Assembly (NCBI GenBank): GCA_950106755.1
Contig: OX467088.1
Span: 12,880,001-12,944,000 of the forward strand
DNA: 64,000 bases
Direction of reading: 5' to 3'
DNA from: Climacium dendroides
Lineage: Eukaryota; Streptophyta; Bryopsida; Hypnales; Climaciaceae
Below are positions 48,435 through 59,340 of the stretch, one piece after another. How positions within the stretch are numbered: position 1 is the first letter of the stretch; every line of letters starts with the position of its first letter. The position numbers were made by a program, and so were the translations under genes. Below the pieces are notes generated by a model, which did not search any database, was not told where the DNA came from, and saw only the letters and a list, made by a program, of their open reading frames with translations.

Positions 48435-48888
48435 GAAAAAATGGACTAGGTAATTGCAAAGCAGGCTAAGTTATAAAAAATAATCACCAAGGCTGCAATT
48501 ATTTTTATGACTTGGATTCCTTTGCAATTACAGGGTCACTTAAAGTCAATGTAGGAGAGTTGAGCCATTTGACTTCTTTGATTGCTTCACCAATCAAAAC
48601 ATGTCAATCACAATGGAGAAAGTCTCCTACATTTAGATTATGTTAGGTGGATATGCACTCACTAAGTTAATACCGGTTAGTAGTAGTAGAGATTTCTCTT
48701 AAATTTCTCTCATTACGAGACCAATGAAATTTCTACTTCATACCCACTTTATTTCAAAAAAATTGCACAAGGCAAACAATGAGCATTATCAGTCTTAAAC
48801 TCTTAATCTACCTTTCCTTAACAAGTCGTAAGTTCGTAACATACCATAATGGCGAAACTCTCCTGCATTGACATTATAGAGGTAAAAC
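48435..48888. other. Intergenic, nothing recognised
   Basis: No exon or repeat seen. Confidence 0.4.
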
Positions 48889-49041
48889 CATGTTTATCAT
48901 ACTGGACAAGTTACTATTCATTTCTTGTCTTGTAGGACGAGTTACTATTCATCAAATGTACCTCTCAAGTACATTTGATGAATAGTAGCTCGTCCTATAG
49001 GACGAAAAATGAATAGTAACTTATCCAGTATGACAACCATG
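48889..49041. mobile_element. 153 bp foldback MITE, copy 2 (hAT-like)
   Basis: Same length and sequence family as 24620-24772. It is flanked by a perfect 8 bp duplication GGTAAAAC (48881-48888 and 49042-49049). Confidence 0.95.
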
Positions 49042-49139
49042 GGTAAAACGGCTGTGGGCACATTGATGGTTGACTCTACCATGCAATTTCCCATGCTTTT
49101 ATTACCTTGTGTGTTCCAAGGGCATGGTACAGGGCCCTT

Positions 49140-49477
49140 TAAGGTACTAGAAGTTTCTAAAAGTGTATAGGCTCTAAAATTGCCCAGCCCCTCAAATGTA
49201 CAATATTTGTACATTTTGTTTTTTTGTAGCCTTCAACAATGTAGACTATTTGTACATTTTAGGAGGTGGGTGATTCTAGAGCCCTATGCCATTTCAACTT
49301 CAAAATTTCATACCTACTTCCAGAAAGTTCCAAAAAATATAAAACAACTTGGGTTAGATGACAATTCTACTTCTCTTTCAAGGAAAATTTACTGAAAAAT
49401 ATTTCAAGAAGTTTCACCTCCCAAAAATTCAGTTTCAGCTCTTAAATGGGCGATTTATATATGGACCTCCTACCTTA
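49140..49477. mobile_element. TAAGGTA MITE family, copy 2 (338 bp)
   Basis: Opens TAAGGTACTAGAAG and ends CCTCCTACCTTA. Same orientation and block order as 38416-38754, including TGCCATTTCAACTTCAAAAT and CTTGGGTTAGATG. Confidence 0.8.
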
Positions 49478-51735
49478 ATTTGCCACATGGCTACCAAATC
49501 GAGCCAAAAAAAACAATTGCTGGAATGTGTACAGGGTAGGTTTTGGTCTTTTGGGTGTTTTTAGAATTAACCTTGGAGCGATCTGACTTGTTGGAGAAAT
49601 GGAAAGTGGTCTTGAAACTACAAACAATTTGGACGAGAATTATAGAGAAATGGTATCATGATACTTGAAGTAATTGTAGGATGTGCAAGAAGAGCATCCA
49701 TAGTCTCCAGAAGTGAAGTGAAATTGCAAGAAGTTTTAGTTTCCTTCAAGAGGATTTGGTTTGACTAGTGGGTGATTGCAAGAAACACTTGTACTATTTT
49801 CTGTCATACGTTGCGGGCTGAGTTGTTTTTTGGCCATAACTTTTGTGTTTTAACTTAGAATGACTTAAGATTTACAAGGAAGGTACTCATGACTATCCTA
49901 CAACTTCCTTGATTTTTTGGTAATTTTCAAAAATAATTTACTATCCAAAAATAGGCCCGAAATAAATGTCACACTTGCCAATTTGGAGGGTTTTAGTACT
50001 TTTGAGTACCTTTTTCACATACCCTACATCAAGAGAATTATATGGAGTTCTTTCTTACATATAAATACAACTTTTCACCGAAGGGTTTTTAAAAATAATT
50101 AATTTTGTGTGGTGTGGAAGTCTATGAAGAGAGCTTCCTTCTGCTTGCATTTTGAAACATATAAAATATTATTTTTGTAAGTTTTTTGGTGAATGACCAT
50201 CTTCATAAAGTTCTTAAAAATGTCCACTTTTTATTTTTTGTATTTACTTGTTTTTACTATTTTAAACTAATTTTCACATCAAAAGTCCTATTTTCTTGAG
50301 ATTTGGTACTTTTCAAGTTCTCCTAGTTAGAGAATTTTCCTACACATTTCCTTCCCTGCAAACCTTCATTTTAGAAGTATATACATAATTCATATTTTTT
50401 TAATTTAAAAAAAATTAGTTTTCTATTTTTAAAGTACTACAGAAGAAAAACCATGAGTACTGTGAAAACGCAACAAAATCGACAGGTGTTTCTTGCAATC
50501 ACCCTAGTTGAAAAAGAGCGTTGACCACGTTGGATAGGAGGCCACTTTTGTGCAAAATGATCCCGCAACAGACACAACAGTACTCAGAAAATTAAAAAAA
50601 AATAGGGTGTGGAAAGAGCATGAAGAGAAGACATTGGTCTTGCAAACTGCAACAATGGAAGTCAAACATTTGATTCTTAGTTGCGCTTGTAATGGAAAAT
50701 GCTTCTACGAGACACAAGAGTTGACAGATTTCCCATAGGCTGGGACAAATTTGGAATGTGCCCAACGTTGAATTGAATAACAATTTTTTTTCTTAGCACG
50801 GACACATGTAGACACGTACGTTAAAAAAAATATTTTTATATTAGTTTCACATGTAGTCCTTGCTTGTTTTCAACATCATTGTGTCGTTGAGATGCCCACA
50901 TTCAAGAAGTCAGCTAAATTGTAAGTACTAGTTCAAAGCATTTTGTAATAGCCGTCATTTTTGTAGTGCTAAATTGAAGATGGTGAAGAGCATTGGCCAT
51001 GCCGCAGTATCACCGATTCAATACAACAATACTTTGAAGATTTTTATTTGTTGGAGTTGAGCAAAGTCAAAAATGCATAGTCTTCGTGATGCCTACACCA
51101 CATTGTATATACAAAAGCGTAGAGCACAATAGAAAAAATTATAGACTTCTAGAACTACATCATTGATTTTCACTTCTCTACAATGGCTATCATTTGAACA
51201 TTTTTCCTACCGAGTGTGTTGAAGGAAGACCAACGTCCACACTTCCCCTTCCACTTGTATATACGCTCCAACCCACATACTTCATCTGAAATAGATAGGA
51301 AGATATCAACAGTTGTCATTGGCCGCCCTACTGCATGTCAATTGTGTAGCCTTTCAACATTGTCAATGCATTAGTTCTATAAATTTCAAGTAAGAAAATA
51401 TTAGTTGTTGATGTATATAAGACAAGGCAATGAAGCTATAGCTGTTCTGTAGTGGAGATTTCTCTTCAGTTGCCATTGGAAGCTTCAACTATCTAACTAC
51501 CATTTCCATGTCCTTAAATTAAAAAAGAGAAGATGCATCAATTTGTGACATGTGGCACTTTGTTCTCACTTCTCTTTATGGTTGTACTCCTCCTTCACAA
51601 TGCTCTATTGTCACTCGTACAAATTTTATAATTATGAATACTAATTTTTATATGAAAAGAGACATATGAAAGACACGCATATGTTGATTATCCCATTGTA
51701 ATTCTTTTTCCAAAGGAAGTCAACTAAGCCTGACC
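49478..51735. other. AT-rich intergenic
   Basis: No convincing exon or repeat family. Confidence 0.4.
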
Positions 51736-51888
51736 CATGGTTGTCATATTGGACAAGTTACTATTCATTTTTCGTCCTGTAGAATGAGTTACTATTCATC
51801 AAATGTACTTGAGAGGTACATTGGATGAATAGTAACTCGTCCTACAGGACAAGAAATGAATAGTAACTTGTCCAGTATGACAAACATG
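51736..51888. mobile_element. 153 bp foldback MITE, copy 3 (hAT-like)
   Basis: Opens CATGGTTGTCATATTGGACA. The flanks GCCTGACC (51728-51735) and GCATGACC (51889-51896) are an 8 bp duplication with one mismatch. Confidence 0.9.
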
Positions 51889-52123
51889 GCATGACCTTCA
51901 CCTTGGGTACATGAAATTCTCTTCCAAAACTCCACATGTTCCACTTCATCAATTTTTCTCCAATTGCAATTGTTATTGAAACAATCACAAGTACCACTAA
52001 TACACTTTACACTCATATCCCAACTCTCACAAAAATTGATGAATAGAATGTCTTCATCCTCCACTTTCTATGATTTGTCAACTCTGTTCATCGTCCACTT
52101 TTTGGACATTGAAGCGCTCCAGT

Positions 52124-53625
52124 GTTAAACACCCCCCTTCGAGCAAAAGGGGGGCTTGTTAGGCATAGTGGGCCCCTACTCCCCTCCATTCCTTCTGTTC
52201 CCTTCCTCATTGCCTTTGCCTTGGCTCCTCCCTTTCTCCCTCCCTCTCTTGCTTCCTTCCTCCTTCTCTTACTCCCTTCCTTGACTCCTCTTCTTTAGCC
52301 GCAAGTTCCTTCAACCTCAGCCTCGTGTCCTTGCCTTTAATCCCTCACTATAAGAGGCACCAAATTTTTGCGTTTCAAATATTGTAAAGTTAAATAAAGC
52401 CTAAAGAATCAATTTTCTTTTCTTATGTGATTTCTAACATGTCTAGTTTGAATTTGTATGGTTACAATTCAAAAACAATTTATTCAACTTATCAAAATGT
52501 TGGCTTTTGTTCTATTTAGAGCAAATTTTGAAAAGATGGAAACAAGCCTTAAGCATTTAGGGGTTAAATGTTTTCTTTTGCATCAAATGTTTAATTTAAA
52601 ATTTCATTTCAAATACTTCTTAAGTACCATTCATTCCAAAAGCATAGTTACAATCTTCATCAATATTTTTTTAAAACAAATCCAACCATAGGATTCTTTG
52701 GTGAACTTATTCAAGTACATTGTTCCAAGATTATAAAATTACTTTTACCACCAATTGCAAGTTCAATGTGCCAAAATTTAACTTCAGATGTAACTACGTA
52801 AGCCACGACGTAAGCTTCATTAGCCCCTCTAAAAGGTGAAGGCTTTTGTATTTCAACATTTTTGAAAAAGAAATATGTATGTGCTATAACTTGTCCATGT
52901 AGTCAATATGTTGGAAAAGTCAATATGCTCAAAAATCTTTCAAACTTCTTTTTACATGTGAAATCTAAAAAGTTGGTCACCCCCAAAATATATGAGGTTA
53001 TAGGGCGCAACATGCACAAACCCAATCAATCTAAAAGATGAACCCAAAATGCCCTTCTAAAAAGTGAACCAAAAATCTACTCTACAATTTTTTTTAAATG
53101 AATTTCTTATGTGATTTTTTTTCCACAATCTAGTGTATTTGAGGCTCATTTCCAGAAGCCCTCAATACTACGGGGAGGTCAAGATTGCAATGGGTACCTT
53201 TGCACAAAATCTTGAATAGAAAAACCATAATCACCCATTTTTAAAATCTGATTTTTGATGCTAAAACTAAACTTCGAATAGAATTTTGCAAAAATACAAA
53301 CTACTAAAAATAGAAAGTTGGTTAAGCTTTATTTAACTTCACAGTATTTGAAACGCAAAAATTTGGTACCTCGGACAATGAGGGGTTAAAGATAAGGACA
53401 CGAGGCTGAGGTTGAAGAAACCTACACCCAAAGGAGAGGGGTCAAGGAAAGGAGGAAAGAGAGGGAGGAAAGGAGGAAAGAGAGGGAGGAAAGAGAAGGA
53501 AAGAGAGGAAAGAGAAGGGGATGAGCCAAGGCAAAGGCAGGGAGGAAGGGAACGGACGGAGGGAACGGAGGGGAGCAGGCCACTGCGCCTGACAGGCCCC
53601 CTTTTTGCTCGAAGGGGTGTTTAAC
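52124..53625. mobile_element. 1.5 kb element with terminal inverted repeats of nearly 300 bp
   Basis: Starts GTTAAACACCCCCCTTCGAG and ends with the inverse (CTCGAAGGGGTGTTTAAC). Inverted homology continues through a CT-rich/GA-rich tract to about 52,410 and from about 53,325 (TTTGAAACGCAAAAATTTGG paired with CCAAATTTTTGCGTTTCAAA). The roughly 0.9 kb centre is AT-rich and noncoding. Long inverted ends suggest a MULE or foldback element. No target duplication was found. Confidence 0.75.
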
Positions 53626-54496
53626 GTCCTGCCTGAATTCCACCGCGGCCGCGAGCACGCCGAACACGCAATTCCTGAAAGTCCACCGCGTCATAAATAT
53701 ATATCCTTCAGGAATTGTAATCTGGGTACAAGTGGGGATGACGGTTTTCCGCACCCTAAAGTTCCTGGTCATTTCAATTTAATATTTAGCTGTCCATGGA
53801 CGCGAGGAAAATGTTTGTTTAAAGTGTTGTACTGTTTCAACCTTAAGTAAGAATGGTTTGTCAACAGACAGCACGACGTTCTGTATGTGGTAATGTTGTA
53901 AGTTACGTGCTCAGTTGTTGCTGTTGTCAGCAGAGTTACCGGTAATCGCAAAGGTCGTCCCCAGTTGTCACGATGGTATGAGAGAAAGGTTTACCTAAGA
54001 ATAGTACAAAAAGCAGCACCAAACTCCATCAGACCCAGTTTTGGTGCTCCAACGAGTTTCGTCCTGTGTATTTCTCGAACTCCGGCTCCTGGTACCAGTT
54101 CCGCATTGTACACACTTTACAGATTAACTCTAGAATAGTGAAGCTCACCCAGGGGTGGGTTGAAGAAGATCGAGAAATATATAGATCCAGATCAGTGCTA
54201 GCTTTCTGTTCAGATCAGATGACACCTCCCGTGAAATTTGCACTCTCTTCATCAAGCAGCACTCTGCGTGCTGAATCATCAGCTTGTGCTGGCCAGATCA
54301 ATGGAGTGAAGAAATGCAGCTAGACGGTGGTAGCGCAGGGCCGGAGTTCTGGTGATCTCTTCTCAATATTCAAAGCAGGTGTTGCGGAATCGACCTCTGT
54401 CCAAGTGATTGGAACTTGAAAGCGCAGAACTGAAGCGAGACTTTAATGAATTTGATCGATGCTCAAGGCTTCGTTGTGTTCGTCTCGGTACTACTC

Positions 54497-55424
54497 CATG
54501 GTGCTGCATCACGTACAACTGAATCCATAACTTCGCTTTCTTGTGATTATCAGGTAAACTATTCTGCTGCTGAGGGCTCTGTATTTCTCTACTCAATCTC
54601 TGAAAGTCAATTTCTTTAAAGTCAATTGTCGGTATTCCAATACTTTGTTCCGTTTCAGATCACCTGTTTTGAAACATAAAACTCTAACCGTCCTACATGT
54701 AAGTCACAATTTTTGGCATTGGATACACGCAACTTAATTAAACGAAATTGACGTTTCTATCGTTTCCATCGTCCAATCTTCTTACTGCGACCATATCAAG
54801 ATGATCGATGTCATCATTGTAATACATACGTTCATGCAACGACACGTACTTGCACAAACATTGATTTCATAGTTGGATAACTTCGATTCGTTGCAGCGTG
54901 TAGAATGTATTAGACAGAAACAAAAAATAATATGTTATATTTCTATCTCGCATTGGATCCTCAATCCCGGTTATCCGGTGGCAATGTTCAAAATTGGTGA
55001 AAAATGTGATCAATGGAAATTGTCCATGTGTTTCAAGAAAAAAAAACTGACGCAATATAATTTCAGCGCTGAACGTCAAAATTGATCGATGAGTAGCCGG
55101 ACTGGAACCCCAGATCTAACTAGGTCGTAGAAAAGCTAACCATACTTTCCAACGCTTATTTCTCAGGTCTTGAAGGTGTAACGATTCCAATCCAACATTC
55201 AGCCTTCGGCAGTTATCCTCAACAAGATTTTCAAGCTCCACACCGCAAAAGATCGTGTATGAGTTCCACTGCGAGTGCGCAACCCATACCGGAATCCATA
55301 CAATCATGGTACGAAATCATTACTTCTGAACACCGTACCAGATTTAGACCGGAAGTTCACTGCCATAGCTGTGGAAATGCAAACTAGCTTATAAGTACAT
55401 ACATGCTGTTCTCCTCACAACTGC
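54497..55424 (+). promoter_or_regulatory. Leader of glycosyltransferase copy 2
   Basis: An untranslated exon ends TTATCAG/GTAAAC (donor 54554). Acceptor TTTCTCAG leads to an exon at 55167, with 258 bases to the ATG at 55425. A conserved TATAAG-like motif lies about 35-40 bp before the ATG. Confidence 0.5.
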
Positions 55425-58400
55425 ATGGCAAGTATGCTACCTTCGATCAGGACGTTCATGCGCGCACGGCTTGACCTGATCATGTCACCCCCTGACGCAA
55501 CTTCGAGCAGCGAGAAGCTGAAGCTGGCAATCGCCTTGGCAGTCTTATCCCTCCCAACGGCTTTATTGCTCCTCTTCAGATTGCAATTATATGAGCTCCC
55601 CAAGGCGATACTAATCCCCGCCAGTTTCAACGCCAGTGACGGATGCCACACCGAGGAGTGGTTTCCCCGTCGAGCATGGAACCAGCCCTCGGAATATGCC
55701 CCTGTCGCCGAGTCCAACCACGGATTACAAATGTACGGAACGCTCGCCGCGCAAAGGGCGATCTGGACCCATCAGCACCCCAGTAGCTGCAACGACAAGA
55801 AGTTCCTCCTTTTCGAATCTCAGGATGTCGGCCGCGGCATCGGCTCCATGATTCACATCACCGGGGTCGCCTTGCTAGTAGCGTTAAACCTGAACCGGAT
55901 CCTGGTTCTGGCTCCGCAACCCAACTGCAGCTGGGTTCAGGGGAAGTTCTGCGAGGGCATGGACACCATGGACGAGTGTTACTTCGAGCCGCTCTCGTCG
56001 TGCACGTTCCAAGACGCCTTCGGAAGTGATTTGGAAGTGACGAATGAGAATTTCCAGGAGCTGAGTACGGAGACGTATGCCAACAACAGCGAGAGAGTGC
56101 TGAGAACCGCGGTGTATAAACTGGGAGGCGGCCTGCTGCCGTTCTTGACCCGTGCGACGCCAGTCATGTTTCATGAGATGCTACAAAGGGGGAATCTTTC
56201 CACAGAATTCTATTACTGGTGGAGGGCGCAAAGCAGCGCGTATATTGTGCGGCCGACGCTGCGGACGCTGAGGGAGCTCGACAGGCGCAGGGCGTCTGGG
56301 ATATTCCAGGGTCAACCCATCGAACCAGGTAAAATTTGCATGAACATGTAGAAGTAGCTTTTTGATCGAAGCAAATATTCTAGTGTAGCTCAATTCTTCA
56401 AGAAACTGCCAGTGAACGTTTCTGTAATTGAATTTCTGAATCACGAAGGATTGTTAAAAGATGACTTACTAAAAGATTCACGCTGAAGAAACATATTTAG
56501 CTAGCCCCAAGCATTCCGACACCCATAATTTGGATGATGAACAAAGTAGTTTGCGTTTGTGAATCCAAACACCATCTCATTCATGTAGAACAATTCTTAT
56601 AAAAGGTATAAACAAAAATGTGTAAAAAAACAAAAAGAATTCAAGCATGATCAAAAAGGTTAGAAGCTATTAATATGGTTAGTTGACCACTTACCTCATG
56701 TCCTTGAAATATAATACCTATAGTACTATAGAACTATAGTATCTATAGGACTATAGGACTATAGGTACTATAGTACCTATTTAATTACCTTTGAAAACTC
56801 ATAACCAACGTGTATAAGACTTCAAGAAGTTGTCACAAAGTTAGTATTGAATTAATTTTGTTTTATTTATGGGCTTTCAATCATGATTGACATTGGCACT
56901 TTGAAACCTAAGTCACGGCATCTTAAAAAGATACAAATCAATGTCAATGAGATGGCAAGCAATTCAAGTTTAGACCTCGAGTACGCAACTCTTGAATTAT
57001 ATGCAAGGGTCATATGCATTAAAATGCTTTAGAAGACAGTTTTTGTAAAAATTATATCAAATTAAAAAGACTAGAAAGTTGGATGAAGATCAAATTAAAA
57101 AAATTAATTATAGAAAATGTTGGGTTGTATATATATTAAAAAATAATAATTTGTAGTATATGTGAAAAATGGAGAATTTCATTATAATGGCAATATTCCA
57201 TGTGCCATTTTCATAGTGTGCCATTCCCACAGTTCAAATTGAGCAATTTGAAATCTATTAGTGTACTAGATTTCAGACCGCCTGGTCTGAACTATGGGAT
57301 GTTAAAGGCACAGAATATTCACCATTTTAATGAAATTCCCCATAAAAATTGAAGCACCTATGTATAGTTTTCAAAATTCCTTAAAAAAATTCTACAAATT
57401 AAATTAAATTTTTATTAGAAAGCCCCCAAATTGGGTAGCTCAACCTATGATATTAAAAAAACTCATATAATTAGGATTTTAATTCCATTATTGTCCTCAA
57501 AAATACTCATTTCATGTCTATAATTACATTTTTGGATTCCTTGATGAAAGGGCTATAAGAGTTTTCTTCATTAAAACAAATTTTATTCCTTGAGATTGGA
57601 CTAAAATGCATTATAATGACTAAGTCATTGTAATGAAGGCCATGTAATGTGGGAGTTGCTTTTTGTCACAATTTTGGGGTGAGAATTAACTGTGCTACTA
57701 AGGTAATAAGTCCAAAAATCACCCACCTAAGAGCTGAAATTAAATTTTAGGGATGAGAAGCTTCTTGAAATAATTTTTGGTAAATTTTCCTTGAGAGACA
57801 AGTGGAATTGACATCTAATCCAAGTTGTTTCATATTTTTGGAGCTTTGTGGAATTAGTTATAAAATTTTGAAGTTGAAATGGCATAGGGCTCTAAAATTG
57901 CCCACCTCCTAAAATGTACACAATTTGTACATTGTTGAAGGCTATGATAAAGCAACATGTATGCGTAGTGTACATTTTCAGGAGGTGGGCGATTTCAAAG
58001 CCTGTTACCTTACATCAAAATTGCCGTCAGAAGCTGACGTTCTAGCTCTCCCCCGGCCGGGGGGCGCACGTTCTTCCTCAGGCACGATCTCGGTGCACGT
58101 CCGTCACGGGGACAAATGGAAGGAGGCGACGCTCCAGCCCGACGCCGTGTTCTTGCGCTGCGCCGAGGCGTTGCTAGCCCACGACCCGGACGTCCTCCGG
58201 CGCCGCATCTTCTTGAGCACGGAGGATCCCAACACCGTGACCTTCTTCGCCCAATTGAGCAACTGGACGGTGCAGTACACGAACGTCTCCCGCGTGCAGG
58301 ATCCCAGCGTTGGCCCCGCGGAATTTGCGAAGAGGATCGGCTGGAACGAGGAGTTTCTCAACAGCTTGCTCAGTCTGCAGTTGGCGCTGGAGTGCGACGG

Positions 58401-58530
58401 CTTCGTGGGGTCGACTGACTCCAACTGGAACCGACTCATCGATGAGCTCCGGTCCACGGCGAGGTCCAAGTTCCACCGCTTCTACGTTGACGTCGTGCAA
58501 GGCTTTCAGGTTCAGCAATATTCCTGGTGA
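55425..58530 (+). CDS. GT23-like Golgi glycosyltransferase, copy 2
   Basis: Exons are 55425-56328 and 58082-58530, phase-matched at a split Gly codon, giving 450 aa. Same architecture as the gene at 28958: basic cytosolic end, one membrane segment (about 33-52, LAIALAVLSLPTALLLLF), stem, WTHQHPSSCNDKKFLLF, GIGSMIH, NRILVLAPQP, CYFEPLSSCTF, then VHVRHGDKWKE (about 306-316) and ECDGFVGSTDSNWNRLIDEL. Most differences between the copies lie in the N-terminal anchor and stem, while the luminal motifs are kept. Both frames are intact, which suggests that both are functional. The coding intron is 1753 bp against 1150 bp in copy 1 because of transposon insertions, one of them ending 70 bp before the splice acceptor. 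GT23 assignment is by motif; the acceptor substrate is unknown. Confidence 0.75.
56709..56780. repeat. CTATAGGA/CTATAGTA simple repeat
   Basis: A short self-complementary tandem array (ACTATAG words) inside the coding intron of copy 2. Confidence 0.8.
57171..57343. mobile_element. MITE related to 27208-27365, containing one window palindrome
   Basis: The ends GAATTTCATTATAATGGC and (inverted) CCATTTTAATGAAATTCC pair. Inside, at about 57273-57292, lies a diverged copy of the palindrome (TTCAGACCGCCTGGTCTGAA), the only copy seen in the right half of the window. Confidence 0.6.
57699..58012. mobile_element. TAAGGTA MITE family, copy 3, inverted, in the coding intron (314 bp)
   Basis: Reverse orientation relative to 38416 and 49140. 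It carries GTTTCATATTTTTGGAGCTT and TTTTGAAGTTGAAATGGCAT, and closes GGCGATTTCAAAGCCTGTTA plus CCTTA. Copy 1 of the gene lacks it, so the insertion follows the duplication or was lost from copy 1. Confidence 0.85.
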
Positions 58531-59184
58531 TCATCACATACAATATTGCTTCATGAATGGCCTCTATTTAACATTTGCACTGACAGGAGATATCGAAACA
58601 GGAGTCCCTCAAAGGATCTTTGAAAACTCCTTGGAAGTATAATTGGATAGTAAGGTGAATCATAGATAGGTCTTTTTTATTAAGGTAAACCAGCCTATTG
58701 CTTTCCAATTCTGTCAGTAGGCCAGCCCATTTCTGTCACCTAACTTTTCATCCGAGAAAACATCCAAATCCATTCATTTTATGACAAAATTAGAGCGCTT
58801 TCAGACAAAATCGGGTTTTTTATTACAGCATGAGATAACGTGTCGGTTTAATGGTGAATACTTTGTACTTGATTTGGGGTTGATTAGAGAATGTACATGA
58901 CTTCAGTTTATGGGCGTTTTTGTAATTACAGAACAGACCACCTCAAATATTCACAGAAATTACAATTTCAATCGAAAAATAATAATTCCACTTGCATTTG
59001 ATTTGTAAAACATGCACAATCGTCTGAGAAATATGTGCCCCTCTTGAAGTTGGCCCCAACATAGTCAAATTGCAAATCAGGGTGCAGGGGAATAGTGTCA
59101 GCGAGGCAAATTTTTATCATTGTGAGAATGTGAGGAGAGAGGTTCTCACTAGCAACTGGTCTTTTCTGAGTGTCACCTAGATAA

Positions 59185-59340
59185 CAACGTTGAAATTCTC
59201 ACTTGCATGTCTTTTACACAATGTTATAATTAAAAACCGTAATATTGCAAAAAATTTACAGATTTTTGGCAAACCTGTTGCAATGTTCACCTTCCGTATA
59301 ACTGCTCGAACGTGAGGAGGCAAGAACAATATACTCAAAA
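59185..59340. repeat. Inverted copy of 31650-31810
   Basis: Reads as reverse complement of the 3' flank of glycosyltransferase copy 1 (CAAACCTGTTGCAATGT, GAGGAGGCAAGAACAATA). It lies about 0.65 kb beyond the colinear end of the duplication. Confidence 0.7.

Larger units (their letters stand above)
53860..58690 (+). repeat. Segmental duplication, copy 2
   Basis: Colinear with 26,760-31,700: same leader region, leader exon donor (54554), acceptor (exon from 55167), coding exons and 3' flank to about 58,685. It differs by lacking the MITE at 27208 and the 0.69 kb leader-intron insertion, and by gaining two insertions in the coding intron. Confidence 0.9.

Noticed and set aside
48945..52064. Recurring peptide with VILDKLLFI ... 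MYLSSTFDE at the ends of several frames
   Set aside because: It is the translation of the 153 bp MITE on either strand, not a protein domain.
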